From the NCBI GenBank assembly GCA_015661825.1, contig DQVI01000138.1, forward strand, positions 1-64,000: DNA of 64,000 nt, read 5' to 3'. The stretch comes from Novosphingobium capsulatum. GTDB lineage: Bacteria > Pseudomonadota > Alphaproteobacteria > Sphingomonadales > Sphingomonadaceae. Below the pieces are notes generated by a model that had not been told where the DNA came from, did no database searches, and worked only from the letters and a program-made list of their open reading frames with translations. A program made the translations under genes and the position numbers. Below are positions 8,166 to 17,415 of the stretch, in pieces. Within the stretch, counting starts at the first letter, position 1, and each line of letters starts with the position of its first letter.

Positions 8166-9224
8166 TCAGGCTGAAGCCGTCTCGAGCGAAGCCATGTCGA
8201 TCACGAAGCGATAGCGCACGTCCGACTTTTCCATGCGCTCGAACGCATGGTTGATCTCGTCCATGCGGATCATCTCGACATCGGGCAGGACATTCTTTTC
8301 CGCGCAGAAATCGAGCATTTCCTGCGTTTCGCGAATGCCGCCGATCGGCGAACCGGCAATCCGGCGGCGCCCGAGGACGAGCGGCACGGTCGAGGGTTCG
8401 GCCACCGGCCCGATCTGGCCGACAATGACCAGCGTACCATCGACATCGAGCAGCGGCATGTAGGGATTGAGGTCGTGCTTGACCGGCACCGTATCGATGA
8501 TCAGGTCGAAGCTGTTGGCCGCCCCGGCCATGGCCTGCTCGTCGCTCGACACCAGCAGGCCTTCGGCGCCCAGCGCCCGCGCGTCATCGGCCTTGTCGGC
8601 GGTGCGGCTCAGCACGGTGACCTTCGCGCCCATCGCGGCGGCGAACTTGACCGCCATGTGGCCAAGGCCGCCAAGCCCGATCACGCCCACCCGGCTGCCG
8701 GGGCCGACATTCCACGTGCGCAGCGGCGAATATGTCGTGATCCCGGCGCAGAGCAGCGGCGCCGCCTGGGCCAGATCGAGCCCCTCAGGCATGCGCAGGG
8801 CAAAATCCTCGCGCACCACGAGGTGCTTGGCATAGCCGCCCAGCGTGTAGTCGTTGGTGAAGCGGTCGAAGCCGCCATACGTGCCGGTGTTGCCCTCGCG
8901 GCACAGCTGTTCCTCGCCCTTGTCGCACTGGTCGCAATGCTTGCAGCTGTCGACCATGCAGCCCACGGCCACATGATCGCCGACCTTGTAGCGGGTGACA
9001 TCGGAGCCCACTTGCGTCACCCGGCCCACGATCTCGTGGCCCGGAACCGCCGGGAAGATCGTCCAGCCCCAGTCGTTGCGCGACCAGTGGAGGTCGGAGT
9101 GGCAGACGCCGCAATAGAGGATTTCCATCGCGATGTCGTTCGTGCGCAAGTCGCGGCGCTCGAAATGAAACGGGGCCAGCGGCGAGGTAGGCGTCTGCGC
9201 GGCATATCCCACGGTCTTGATCAT
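8166..9224 (-). CDS. Zinc-dependent NAD(P)-alcohol dehydrogenase (YahK / cinnamyl-alcohol type)
   Basis: This is a 352-residue medium-chain dehydrogenase that reversibly oxidises primary alcohols or reduces aldehydes in the cytoplasm. Catalytic zinc ligands are C38 (CGVCHSD) and H63-E64 (PGHE); structural zinc ligands are C94, C97, C100 and C108. The Rossmann motif GLGGLGHMAVKFAAAMG follows. Length and motifs match the YahK-like aldehyde reductases, which usually prefer NADPH. Start at MIKTVGYAAQ (9224) is chosen for fit to the family; an upstream frame extension lacks a ribosome site. It is divergent from the aldehyde dehydrogenase, suggesting a shared alcohol-aldehyde-acid route. Confidence 0.92.
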   Translation of the reverse strand: MIKTVGYAAQTPTSPLAPFHFERRDLRTNDIAMEILYCGVCHSDLHWSRNDWGWTIFPAVPGHEIVGRVTQVGSDVTRYKVGDHVAVGCMVDSCKHCDQCDKGEEQLCREGNTGTYGGFDRFTNDYTLGGYAKHLVVREDFALRMPEGLDLAQAAPLLCAGITTYSPLRTWNVGPGSRVGVIGLGGLGHMAVKFAAAMGAKVTVLSRTADKADDARALGAEGLLVSSDEQAMAGAANSFDLIIDTVPVKHDLNPYMPLLDVDGTLVIVGQIGPVAEPSTVPLVLGRRRIAGSPIGGIRETQEMLDFCAEKNVLPDVEMIRMDEINHAFERMEKSDVRYRFVIDMASLETASA

Positions 9225-9680
9225 GATGTTGGTCCAATTCTTCCGGAAAATGCGAATGTCCGCAGCAGGAAGCGGCCCTCCGGCCTGAGCGCGCGCCATC
9301 CGCCGCACACCTCCGGCAGCCCCATCGCATCGCTCATCCTACTGCAAGGCACTGAATATATGCAGCGACCCTGCGCTCGATTAGCGCGGCGGTTCGGCAT
9401 GGACTTATGACATGAATCGATAGGTCCGGCCCGAAAGCCGACGTGCCGGAAGGCACCCGGCACGTTCAGGCATTCCGTCCATGATTTCGATCAATTTTCA
9501 GCATGATCGAAACTCATAAGCCTATGCCACGTTGACGACCTAATAGGATGGAATGATCGTCCCTATCCTGAAACAGCAGAGCGTCCTTCGCTTCGTTGCG
9601 TGGCTGTGAAAATGTCGCGTCAGGTGCAATCCCGCGCGGTTGCCGTTCCGAGGCGAATTTTCAAAAGGAAGGAATTTCCA
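9225..9680. promoter_or_regulatory. Divergent adh / aldehyde dehydrogenase intergenic region with palindromes
   Basis: No gene is seen in these 456 bases. There are two perfect dyads. One is cgtgccgg/ccggcacg (9442-9464, 7-base loop). The other is tttcgatca/tgatcgaaa (9485-9512, 10-base loop). The second resembles an operator for a dimeric repressor. A ribosome site AAGGAAGGAA precedes the plus-strand gene. Confidence 0.5.
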
Positions 9681-11072
9681 ATGCCCTTCGCGACCACCAA
9701 CCCCTACACCGGCGAAGTTCTCAAGACCTTCCCTACCGCCACCGACGATGAGATCCGGCAGGCCATCGGCCAGGCCCACGAGGCTTTTCTGGGCTGGAAG
9801 GAAACCCCCTTCGCCCAGCGTTCTGCCGTAATGCAGGCCGCCGCCGACATCCTGCGCCGCGACATCGAGACTTATGCCCCCCTGCTGACCCTCGAAATGG
9901 GCAAGCTGCTGGGCGAAGCCCGCGCCGAAGTCGAGCTGTCGGCAGCGATCTTCGAATATTACGCGAAGAACGCCGAAGCCCAGCTGGCGCCCGAAAAGCT
10001 GCCCGTGGCCGATCCGGCCGAAGGGGAAGCCGTGCTGGTCTGCGATCCGCTGGGCGTGCTGCTCGCGGTCGAGCCGTGGAACTTCCCCTATTACCAGATC
10101 GCCCGGATCATCGCGCCCCAGCTTTCGGCGGGCAACACCATCCTGCTCAAGCATGCGTCCAACGTGCCCCAGTGCGCGGCGATCTTCGAAAAGCTGATGC
10201 ATGAAGCCGGCCTGCCCGAAGGCGCCTTCATCAACCTCTATGCCGCGCACGATCAGGTCGAGATGATCCTCGACGATCCGCGCGTCCATGGCGTGGCGCT
10301 GACCGGCTCGGAAGCGGCGGGCGCGCAAGTGGCCGCGCTGGCCGGCAAGGCGCTCAAGAAGTCGACGATGGAACTGGGCGGCGCCGATGCCTTCGTCGTT
10401 CTGGCCGATGCCGACCTTGAAAAGACTGTCAACTGGGCGGTGTTCGGGCGCCACTGGAACGCAGGGCAGGTCTGCGTCTCGTCCAAGCGCATGATCGTGG
10501 CCGACGAAATCTACGACGACTTCCTCGAAAGCTACACCAAGGGCGTGGCCGCCCTGCGCATGGGCGATCCGATGGACCCGGCCACCACGCTGGCGCCGCT
10601 CTCCTCGCAGAAGGCTGCCGACGACGTGCGCGCGATGATCGAGAAGGCCGTCGCCCATGGCGCCAAGGCCACCCCGGTCGGCCCGGAAATCCCCAATCAG
10701 GGTGCCTTCGTCCAGCCCACCATCCTGACCGACATCGGCGAGGACAACCCCGCGCGTTACTGGGAGTTCTTCGGCCCGGTCTCGATGCTGTTCCGCGCCA
10801 AGGACGAGGACGACGCCGTGCGCATCGCCAATGACTCGCCCTTCGGCCTGGGCGGCTCGGTCTTCACCTCCGACACCGCGAATGGTGCCAAGGTCGCCCG
10901 CCGGATCTCGACCGGCATGGTCTTCGTCAACCACCCGACGATGGTCAAGGCCGACCTGCCCTTCGGCGGCGTACGCCGCTCGGGCTATGGCCGCGAATTG
11001 CTGGGCCTTGGCATCAAGGAATTCGTGAACCACAAGCTGATCGACGTGGTCGATATCGACGCCCCGTTCTGA
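9681..11072 (+). CDS. NAD(P)-dependent succinate-semialdehyde dehydrogenase (Sad/YneI type)
   Basis: This aldehyde dehydrogenase has 463 residues, the short form typical of the Sad/YneI group that oxidises succinate semialdehyde to succinate. Visible sites are EPWNFPYYQIARIIAPQLSA (cofactor and oxyanion region), catalytic base E231 in MELGG, and nucleophile C265 in NAGQVCVSSKR. The ATG at 9681 follows a strong AAGGAAGGAA site. It is divergent from the zinc alcohol dehydrogenase; together they could convert 4-hydroxybutyrate-like alcohols or detoxify aldehydes (inference). Three copies of ttctgatcaggc span and follow its stop codon, then comes a strong terminator. Confidence 0.88.
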   Translation: MPFATTNPYTGEVLKTFPTATDDEIRQAIGQAHEAFLGWKETPFAQRSAVMQAAADILRRDIETYAPLLTLEMGKLLGEARAEVELSAAIFEYYAKNAEAQLAPEKLPVADPAEGEAVLVCDPLGVLLAVEPWNFPYYQIARIIAPQLSAGNTILLKHASNVPQCAAIFEKLMHEAGLPEGAFINLYAAHDQVEMILDDPRVHGVALTGSEAAGAQVAALAGKALKKSTMELGGADAFVVLADADLEKTVNWAVFGRHWNAGQVCVSSKRMIVADEIYDDFLESYTKGVAALRMGDPMDPATTLAPLSSQKAADDVRAMIEKAVAHGAKATPVGPEIPNQGAFVQPTILTDIGEDNPARYWEFFGPVSMLFRAKDEDDAVRIANDSPFGLGGSVFTSDTANGAKVARRISTGMVFVNHPTMVKADLPFGGVRRSGYGRELLGLGIKEFVNHKLIDVVDIDAPF

Positions 11073-11108
11073 TCAGGCCCTTTCTGATCAGGCCAGTTCT
11101 GATCAGGC
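11067..11108 (+). repeat. Three spaced copies of ttctgatcaggc at the aldehyde dehydrogenase 3' end
   Basis: The 12-mer occurs at 11067, 11082 and 11097, an exact 15-base period. The first copy includes the stop codon TGA. Confidence 0.85.
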
Positions 11109-11127
11109 TGCGGCCTGATTTCGGACC

Positions 11128-11169
11128 AAAAAAAGGGGCCCGCAGGTATCTACCTGCGGGCCCTTTTTC
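11128..11169. terminator. Rho-independent terminator (bidirectional)
   Basis: gggcccgcaggta and tacctgcgggccc form a 13-bp stem with a 2-base gap, extended by A-run/T-run pairing on both sides. It serves the aldehyde dehydrogenase gene and probably the convergent small gene at 11240. Confidence 0.92.
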
Positions 11170-11239
11170 TGTTGCCGGAAAGGGATGCTGCGGAGACGCA
11201 AGACGCCTTCCCCGCCCGCCAGACCCGTTGGCGAAACCC

Positions 11240-11575
11240 TCAGTGCAGTTGCGTGGACTGTATGGTGGCAGGGATGCCCGCGATGCCTTCGGGCGGGATC
11301 GGGCCATCGATTTCCTTGCGCATGAGGTCGAGCACCATCGAGAGATGCGCTGCAGCCAGCGAGGCCCCCTGCCGGTCGAGAACCGCCAGCGATTCTTCGA
11401 GCATGCCGACCACATCGGCCAGCGCGGCCCTGTTGGACACCGGCCTGTTAGGCGCCGGCCTGTTGGACGCGGGATTGTCCGACACTGGATTGTCAGGCGC
11501 CGGATTGCGGTCCCGCCCGATATCAGGGCCCATATCCGGGCCAATCTCGGTCCCGAGGCGATCCAAGGGTTTCAC
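11240..11575 (-). CDS. Small hypothetical protein with Asn/Pro repeats and a helical C-terminus
   Basis: The protein is 111 residues if it starts at GTG 11575, which has GGGAGG 8 bases upstream; an ATG seven codons earlier (11596) lacks such a site. The middle is a run of degenerate 5-residue units of the form N-P/R-P-A/V-P/S (DNPVSDNPASNRPAPNR). It ends in an amphipathic helical segment with VVGMLEESLAVLD and HLSMVLDLMRKEIDG. No signal peptide or membrane segment is seen. It is convergent with the aldehyde dehydrogenase. No family is recognised; the Shine-Dalgarno match and helical C-terminus argue that it is a real gene. Confidence 0.55.
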   Translation of the reverse strand: MKPLDRLGTEIGPDMGPDIGRDRNPAPDNPVSDNPASNRPAPNRPVSNRAALADVVGMLEESLAVLDRQGASLAAAHLSMVLDLMRKEIDGPIPPEGIAGIPATIQSTQLH

Positions 11576-12359
11576 GTATACGTCCTCCCGCGGCATGCAT
11601 GCCGGCGATAGTGAGCAGACCTTGCGGTCGGCCCCGTGCCGGCAAGAGCCGGATCCGCGAGCCGAGCCCCAGAGCGGGCTCAAAAACAGGGCGGGCCTCC
11701 CTGAACAGGGGTAGCCTCGACCAGATGGTGCCCCGGACGGGCCCCCGACCAGCGGCGACCTTGTCCGACAAAAGCCACCTTGCCCTGACAGGCAAACGGC
11801 CCTGATGCACCTTTTGCGACCTGCCGGATCGCCAACCTCATGGGTTAGGACAGGACAGCGTGCCACCAGCGGCAAACCACCATGTCATCTGGAATCATGA
11901 AGCGAAATGTCCGGCTTGACTGACTGTTTAAAGGGCATGTCTGGACAGCACCACGCGATTCCCTACAATTTTGGCGGTATCGTCTGCCCGGACAAAGCCC
12001 TACCCTTCTGCCGGAAGGCCCGGTCATCCAGACAAGCCCGGTATTCGGGCTCTTGTTTGCGACGCGCTATCATTCACGGCCTCGCCCAGGTGCCACCGAA
12101 ACGGAAGCAATTGCGATGATCCCTCCCTGTAACACCCCCCGATGAAGCGACCTTGCCCCGCTCTCCCCGGACGAAATGTGACAGTGGGGCCCAGCCCTTG
12201 CCCGATGGTTCCCGCCTCGCCTAACAGGCCCGCCACGATGCCGCCCGCCCCCGTTCATGAAAGGTGCCCGTCCATGACCTGCTCCTTTCATGAACCGAAA
12301 TGGCCCTCGGGCCATTTAGTTGCGCATCGCTTCCCATGCCCGGAGTTGACGGACACCCC
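11576..12359. other. 784-base region upstream of phoR with two hairpins
   Basis: No convincing gene is seen. Two elements stand out near phoR. A perfect 12-bp inverted repeat pairs gttcatgaaagg (12253-12264) with cctttcatgaac (12284-12295). An 8-bp hairpin pairs aaatggcc with ggccattt (12298-12317, loop ctcg). They lie 43-107 bases before the phoR start and would fall in its leader or promoter. Confidence 0.5.
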
Positions 12360-13550
12360 ATGAAAGGTCTCGCCCTGCCCTGGTCGAGCGCGGCCGTCGC
12401 GCTTGCCGCTGCCATCGCCATGCCCTTTGCCGGGGCCAGCCTGTGGCTCTCGTTTGCCGTGCTGGTGGCCTGGCTGGCCTCGCTCTGGCTGGCTCGCCCC
12501 GAACCCGAGATCGCCCAGACCCGTCCCGAGGAAGGGAGCGTCTCGCGTCAGGCCATGGTCGCGCTGGTCGAGCCCTTCAGCGTGCCCGTGCTGATGCTCG
12601 ACAACCAGCGCATTGCCTCGGCCAATGCCGCCGCGCGCGAGGCGCTGGGGCCCCACATCGTCGGGCAGGACGCCCGCGTAGCGCTGCGCCACCCCCAGGC
12701 GATCACCCTGCTCGACAAGCCGGAGGGAACCGCGCTGGTGCGCGGACTGACCGGCGCGCGCAGCATCTGGCAGGTCAGCCGCGTGCCCATCGACGAGCGG
12801 TTCTCGCTCATCGAACTGGTCAACCGCACCGCCGAAGCCGACATCAGCCGCGCGCACACCGATTTCGTCGCCAATGCCAGCCACGAGTTGCGCACGCCGC
12901 TGTCCTCGATCATCGGTTATGTCGAAACCCTCGCCGATCCGGAGGCAAAGGTTCCCCCGGCGATGGCCGCCAAGTTCCACACGACCGTCCTGCGCGAGGC
13001 GCGGCGGCTCCAGACCCTCGTCGAGGACCTGATGTCGCTCTCGCGCATCGAGGCCGAAAAGCACGAGTTCCCGCGCGAAAAGATCGATCTGGGGCAGATG
13101 GCCCAGACCATCGGGGGCGAAGTGGGCTTCACCGTGGGCGAGGAGCGCATCCTGGTCGAGACGGAACCCGCCCTCGTGCAGCCCACCCTCGTGCAGGGGG
13201 ACCGCCAGCAGCTCGACCAGTTGATCCGCAACCTGATCGACAACGCCCTCAAGTATGGCGATCCGGTCGCCCCGGTGACCGTGCGGCTCCACACCGAAGG
13301 CCGCGATGCAGTACTTGAAGTGATCGACCGGGGCGAAGGCATCCACCCCGATCACCTGCCCTACCTGACCCGCCGGTTCTACCGCTCCGATCCGGGCCGC
13401 AGCCGCGCGGCCGGAGGCACCGGGCTGGGGCTGGCAATCGTCAAGCACATCGTCGAGCGCCATCGCGGCAAGCTCGATATTTCAAGCACATTGGGCCATG
13501 GCAGCACGGTCACCGTACGTCTGCCGCTGGTCACCGCGCCAGCGCCCTGA
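12360..13550 (+). CDS. phoR: Phosphate regulon sensor histidine kinase PhoR
   Basis: This is a membrane-bound kinase of 396 residues that autophosphorylates and passes phosphate to PhoB under phosphate limitation. It has two N-terminal hydrophobic segments (about residues 8-46), a PAS-like region (about 65-155), a HisKA box NASHELRTPLSSIIGY with H175, then the HATPase motifs LIRNLIDNALKYGD (N box), DRGEGI (G1) and GGTGLGLAIVKH (G2). The start at 12360 is preferred, but no strong ribosome site is present and MPGVDG at 12336 is an alternative. It heads the pho/pst locus. phoB is at the far end, so kinase and regulator flank the transporter genes. Confidence 0.9.
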   Translation: MKGLALPWSSAAVALAAAIAMPFAGASLWLSFAVLVAWLASLWLARPEPEIAQTRPEEGSVSRQAMVALVEPFSVPVLMLDNQRIASANAAAREALGPHIVGQDARVALRHPQAITLLDKPEGTALVRGLTGARSIWQVSRVPIDERFSLIELVNRTAEADISRAHTDFVANASHELRTPLSSIIGYVETLADPEAKVPPAMAAKFHTTVLREARRLQTLVEDLMSLSRIEAEKHEFPREKIDLGQMAQTIGGEVGFTVGEERILVETEPALVQPTLVQGDRQQLDQLIRNLIDNALKYGDPVAPVTVRLHTEGRDAVLEVIDRGEGIHPDHLPYLTRRFYRSDPGRSRAAGGTGLGLAIVKHIVERHRGKLDISSTLGHGSTVTVRLPLVTAPAP

Positions 13551-13598
13551 ACCACCGGTTTCCCGCGTTTCCGATTTTTGTCACAATTGCTGCGCCGA

Positions 13599-13627
13599 TT
13601 GTCATAAACATGTCACGAGCCTGTCGC
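13599..13627 (+). promoter_or_regulatory. Pho box (PhoB binding site) upstream of pstS
   Basis: Three 7-mers, ttgtcat, atgtcac and ctgtcgc, are separated by exactly 4 bases (aaac, gagc). This is the 11-base periodic direct repeat of a Pho box (consensus CTGTCAT). It lies 57 bases before the pstS start. A further ttgtcac at 13578 is nearly in phase. Confidence 0.88.
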
Positions 13628-13683
13628 ATTGGCGCGGCACCCAAGGGACACATTCAGGGCCGCGGGGAATGGAAGGTTTTGCC

Positions 13684-14730
13684 ATGGTCACGTTTCGCAC
13701 TCTCGCCATCACCACTGCCGCGCTGGGCGCGCTGAGCCTCGCCGGTTGCGGCGGCGCCGAAGACGCCAGCCGCGACCAGGTGCGCGCGGTCGGCTCCTCG
13801 ACGGTCTATCCGTTCGCCAAGGCCGTCGCCGAGCAACTCGCCAAGAGCGACGCCAGCCTCAAGTCGCCGATCATCGAATCGACCGGCACGGGCGCGGGCA
13901 TGAAGCTGTTTTGCGCGGGCGTCGGCCCCCAGCACCCCGACATCGCGGACGCCTCGCGCCGCATGAAGAAGTCGGAATTCGACGAATGCGTGGCCAATGG
14001 CGTCAAGGACATCGCCGAAATCCAGGTCGGCCTCGACGGCGTGGCCTTTGCCGAATCCAAGGGCGGCGCCTCCCTCGCGCTTACCCCGCAGGATGTCTAC
14101 AAGGCGCTCGCCAAGGCCCCCTATGGCCAGCCCAACACGGCAAAGACCTGGCACGACGTGAACCCGGCCCTGCCCGCCGACCCGATCCTCGTCTATGGCC
14201 CGCCCTCGACCTCGGGCACGCGCGACGCGCTCAAGGAACTGATCCTGGCCAAGGGCTGCGACGAAAACGCCGCGATGAAGGCGCTCAAGGACAGCGACAA
14301 GAAGAAGCACGACGACATCTGCACCCAGGTGCGTGAAGACGGCGCCTATGTCGACGCGGGCGAAAACGACAACCTGATCGTCCAGAAGATCGAGGCCAAC
14401 CCCAAGGCCATCGGCATCTTCGGCTTCTCCTATGTCGAAGAGAACGCCGACCGCATCAGGGGCCTGACCATGAGCGGCGTCACGCCGACCTACCAGACCA
14501 TCTCCGACTTCTCCTACCCCGGCGCGCGCCCGCTCTACATCTATGTCAAGAAGGCGCACCTCAAGGCCATTCCGGGTCTTCAGGCCTATGTCACGCAGTG
14601 GTCAAAGCTGTGGGGCAAGGATGGCGTTCTGGCCAAGCTGGGCATGGTGGTTGCACCCGATGCCGTGCTGGCGCAAAGCACCCAGGCGGTCAGCACGATG
14701 CCCTCGCTCGACGGCTCGCAGCTCAAGTAA
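13684..14730 (+). CDS. pstS: Phosphate ABC transporter substrate-binding lipoprotein
   Basis: This is the periplasmic phosphate receptor of the Pst high-affinity uptake system. The 348-residue precursor starts with a lipoprotein signal (TLAITTAALGALSLAGCGG; lipobox LAGC), so the mature protein is probably lipid-anchored. Phosphate-binding features are VGSSTVYPF and STGTGAGMKLFCAG near the N-terminus and GPPSTSGTRDALKE in the middle. The ATG at 13684 has GGAAGG about 7 bases upstream. It is the first gene after the Pho box and should be strongly induced by PhoB. Confidence 0.93.
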   Translation: MVTFRTLAITTAALGALSLAGCGGAEDASRDQVRAVGSSTVYPFAKAVAEQLAKSDASLKSPIIESTGTGAGMKLFCAGVGPQHPDIADASRRMKKSEFDECVANGVKDIAEIQVGLDGVAFAESKGGASLALTPQDVYKALAKAPYGQPNTAKTWHDVNPALPADPILVYGPPSTSGTRDALKELILAKGCDENAAMKALKDSDKKKHDDICTQVREDGAYVDAGENDNLIVQKIEANPKAIGIFGFSYVEENADRIRGLTMSGVTPTYQTISDFSYPGARPLYIYVKKAHLKAIPGLQAYVTQWSKLWGKDGVLAKLGMVVAPDAVLAQSTQAVSTMPSLDGSQLK

Positions 14731-14757
14731 GTCTACGAAAGGACACGCGGTTCAGCC

Positions 14758-16140
14758 ATGTCGCCGGCCATTCTCCTCCTCCTCGCCCTCGGGCTGGGTC
14801 TTGTCGGCTGGCTGGCGGCCCGCTCGCGCGCCTGGGCCTTTCGGGCCCGGGCACCGGGCGGGCGGCTCAATTCGCTGCCCAGCTTCCATGCCTGGTATGT
14901 CGCGCTCTGGGTCATGGTGCCCGCGCTCCTTTTCGCGCTGGTGTGGAATGCGGTCAGCCCCGCGCTGGTCACCGCCCATGTACTGGCCGATCCGGCGGCA
15001 GCGGCCCTTCCCGGCTTCGGGTTCGAGCGGCAGTCGATGCTCGCGCAGGCCCGCGCGGTGGCCGAAGGGCATGCCTTCGGCGTCTTCGCGCCCGAAGCCG
15101 AAGGGCTCGTCGCGCCCTATCGCGTGGCGCTGGCCCGCTATGAATCAATCGGGCTGATCGTCACCATCCTGGTGGCGCTGGCTGGCGGGATCTTTGCCTT
15201 CCTGCGCCTCAAGCCCGATTTCAACGCCCGCAATCGCGTCGAACGCGCGGTCATGGCGCTGCTGCTGATCGCCTCGCTGGTCGCGATCCTGACCACGGCG
15301 GGCATCTTCGTGAGCCTCGTGTTCGAGACCATACGCTTCTTCGGCATGGTCTCGCCCATCGACTTCCTGTTCGGCACCCACTGGGCGCCCGACCCGATGA
15401 GCACCGGCATCCCCGATGGCAAGCAATTCGGCGCGATCCCCCTGTTCTGGGGCACGATCTACATCGGCGCGATCATCGCCATGCTGGTGGCGATCCCGCT
15501 CGGACTGATGAGCGCGATCTACCTGACGCAATATGCATCGTACACCGTGCGCACGGTGATGAAGCCGCTGCTCGAAATCCTCGCGGGCGTGCCCACGGTC
15601 GTCTATGGCTACTTCGCCGCGCTGACCGTGGCCCCGGCCGTGCGCGACTTTGCGCAAGGGATCGGCATTTCGAGCGCCTCGACCGAAAGCGCGGTGGCCG
15701 CCGGGCTGGTCATGGGGGTGATGATCATTCCCTTCGTGTCCTCGATGGCCGACGATTCCATTGCCGCCGTTCCCCAGTCGCTGCGCGACGGCAGCCTGGC
15801 GATGGGCGCCACCCGCGCCGAAACGATCCGCAAGGTGCTGGTGCCCGCCGCCCTGCCGGGCATCGTGGCCGGCATCATGCTGGCGATCAGCCGCGCCATC
15901 GGCGAGACGATGATCGTGGTCATGGCTGCGGGCGCCTCGGCCAACCTCACCGCCAACCCGTTCCAGTCGATGACCACGGTGACGTTCCAGATCGTGGCCA
16001 TGCTGACGGGCGAAGGCAGCTTCGACCACCCTGCCACCCTTTCGGCCTTCGCGCTGGGCATGGTGCTCTTCCTTGCCACCCTTGCGCTCAACTTCATCGC
16101 CCTGCGCGTGGTGAAGCGTTACCGCGAAGCCTACGAGTGA
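14758..16140 (+). CDS. pstC: Phosphate ABC transporter permease PstC
   Basis: PstC is one half of the membrane channel of the Pst importer. At 460 residues it is longer than the enteric protein (about 320). The extra N-terminal part carries two additional hydrophobic segments and a hydrophilic stretch before the core permease domain. The core shows the binding-protein-dependent transport signature around DGSLAMGATRAETIRKVLVPAALPGIVAG (the EAA loop contacting PstB). It follows pstS by 27 bases. Its TGA stop overlaps the GTG of pstA, implying translational coupling. Confidence 0.92.
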   Translation: MSPAILLLLALGLGLVGWLAARSRAWAFRARAPGGRLNSLPSFHAWYVALWVMVPALLFALVWNAVSPALVTAHVLADPAAAALPGFGFERQSMLAQARAVAEGHAFGVFAPEAEGLVAPYRVALARYESIGLIVTILVALAGGIFAFLRLKPDFNARNRVERAVMALLLIASLVAILTTAGIFVSLVFETIRFFGMVSPIDFLFGTHWAPDPMSTGIPDGKQFGAIPLFWGTIYIGAIIAMLVAIPLGLMSAIYLTQYASYTVRTVMKPLLEILAGVPTVVYGYFAALTVAPAVRDFAQGIGISSASTESAVAAGLVMGVMIIPFVSSMADDSIAAVPQSLRDGSLAMGATRAETIRKVLVPAALPGIVAGIMLAISRAIGETMIVVMAAGASANLTANPFQSMTTVTFQIVAMLTGEGSFDHPATLSAFALGMVLFLATLALNFIALRVVKRYREAYE

Positions 16141-17414
16141 GCCATCCGATGGACATCGTCTCTTCTTCCGAGGCCGTCCGGGCCGAACGCCACGCCCGCA
16201 TGGCCGCGCGCCTGGCCCGCCGCCACCGGGCCGACCGGGTGTTCCACTGGGCCGGGCTTGGCGCGGTGGCCTTCTCGGCGCTGGTGCTGGCCTTCCTGCT
16301 GGTCTCGATGACCTCGAACGGGATTTCCGGCTTCAAGCGCAGCGAACTGCGCTTCGACGTGCCCTTGCAGGGGCAGCTCACGGTCGAGCGCGACCGCCTC
16401 GCCCAGCCCGATCCGGCCAGCGCCCTCGAACTGGCCGGGCTCCCCGCGCTGGTCGATGCGGCGGCCGAAAAGAACCTGGGTCCGGGCGGCGCGGCGCTGC
16501 TCGGCGATGGCGCCTGGCGCAATCTGGCCGCGCGCATCGCGGCTGATCCCACGCTGCTCGACAATGCCAGCGTGGCCGTCTCGCTGCCCGCCAGCGACGA
16601 TCTGGCCACCGCCCAGCGCGGCGACGGCAAGGACGCGCTTGTGCCCACCGCGCGCCGGCTCGCGGCGCAAGGTAAGCTCGTGCGCGCGTTCGACTGGGGC
16701 TTCCTGACCCGCTCGGACGCCACCAGCCCGCAGGCCGTGGGCATCTGGGGGGCGCTCAAGGGCTCGATCATGACCATGCTGATCACCCTCGTGCTGGCCT
16801 TCCCGGTCGGCGTGCTGGCCGCGCTCTATCTTGAGGAATATGCGGCCCGCAACCGCTGGACCGACCTCATCGAGATCTCGATCAACAATCTGGCGGCGGT
16901 CCCCTCGATCATCTTCGGCCTGCTCGGGCTGGCGGTGTTCCTTGGCCTCTTTCCCAACTATCGCTCGGCGCCGCTGATCGGGGGCATGACCCTCGCGCTC
17001 ATGACGATGCCGGTCATCGTGATCTCGGGCCGCAACGCGATCAAGGCGGTCCCGCCCTCGATCCGCGACGCGGCGCTGGCCATGGGGGCAAGCCGGGTGC
17101 AGGTGGTGTTTCACCATGTCCTTCCGCTCGCCCTGCCCGGCATCCTGACCGGCACGATCATCGGCATGGCCCGCGCCCTGGGCGAGACCGCGCCGCTGCT
17201 GATGATCGGCATGCGCGCCTTTGTCGCGAGCCCGCCCAGCGGGATCACCTCGCCCTCCAGCGTGCTGCCGGTGCAGATCTTCCTGTGGTCCGACGAAATC
17301 GACCGCGGCTTCATCGAGCGCACGAGCGCGGCGATCGTCGTCCTGCTGGTCTTCCTGCTCCTCATGAACGGCCTTGCCATCTTCCTGCGCAACCGCTTCG
17401 AAAAACGGTGGTAA
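16137..17414 (+). CDS. pstA: Phosphate ABC transporter permease PstA with periplasmic DUF3333-type insert
   Basis: PstA is the second channel subunit. It has 425 residues from the GTG at 16137, which overlaps the pstC stop as GTGA; an ATG four codons later (16149) is an equally possible start. After the first membrane segment comes a large periplasmic region (about residues 60-190), the DUF3333-like insert common in alphaproteobacterial PstA. The permease core follows, with EAA-type loop [27 protein letters not shown]. It is followed two bases later by pstB. Confidence 0.92.
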   Translation: MSHPMDIVSSSEAVRAERHARMAARLARRHRADRVFHWAGLGAVAFSALVLAFLLVSMTSNGISGFKRSELRFDVPLQGQLTVERDRLAQPDPASALELAGLPALVDAAAEKNLGPGGAALLGDGAWRNLAARIAADPTLLDNASVAVSLPASDDLATAQRGDGKDALVPTARRLAAQGKLVRAFDWGFLTRSDATSPQAVGIWGALKGSIMTMLITLVLAFPVGVLAALYLEEYAARNRWTDLIEISINNLAAVPSIIFGLLGLAVFLGLFPNYRSAPLIGGMTLALMTMPVIVISGRNAIKAVPPSIRDAALAMGASRVQVVFHHVLPLALPGILTGTIIGMARALGETAPLLMIGMRAFVASPPSGITSPSSVLPVQIFLWSDEIDRGFIERTSAAIVVLLVFLLLMNGLAIFLRNRFEKRW

Positions 17415-17415
17415 C

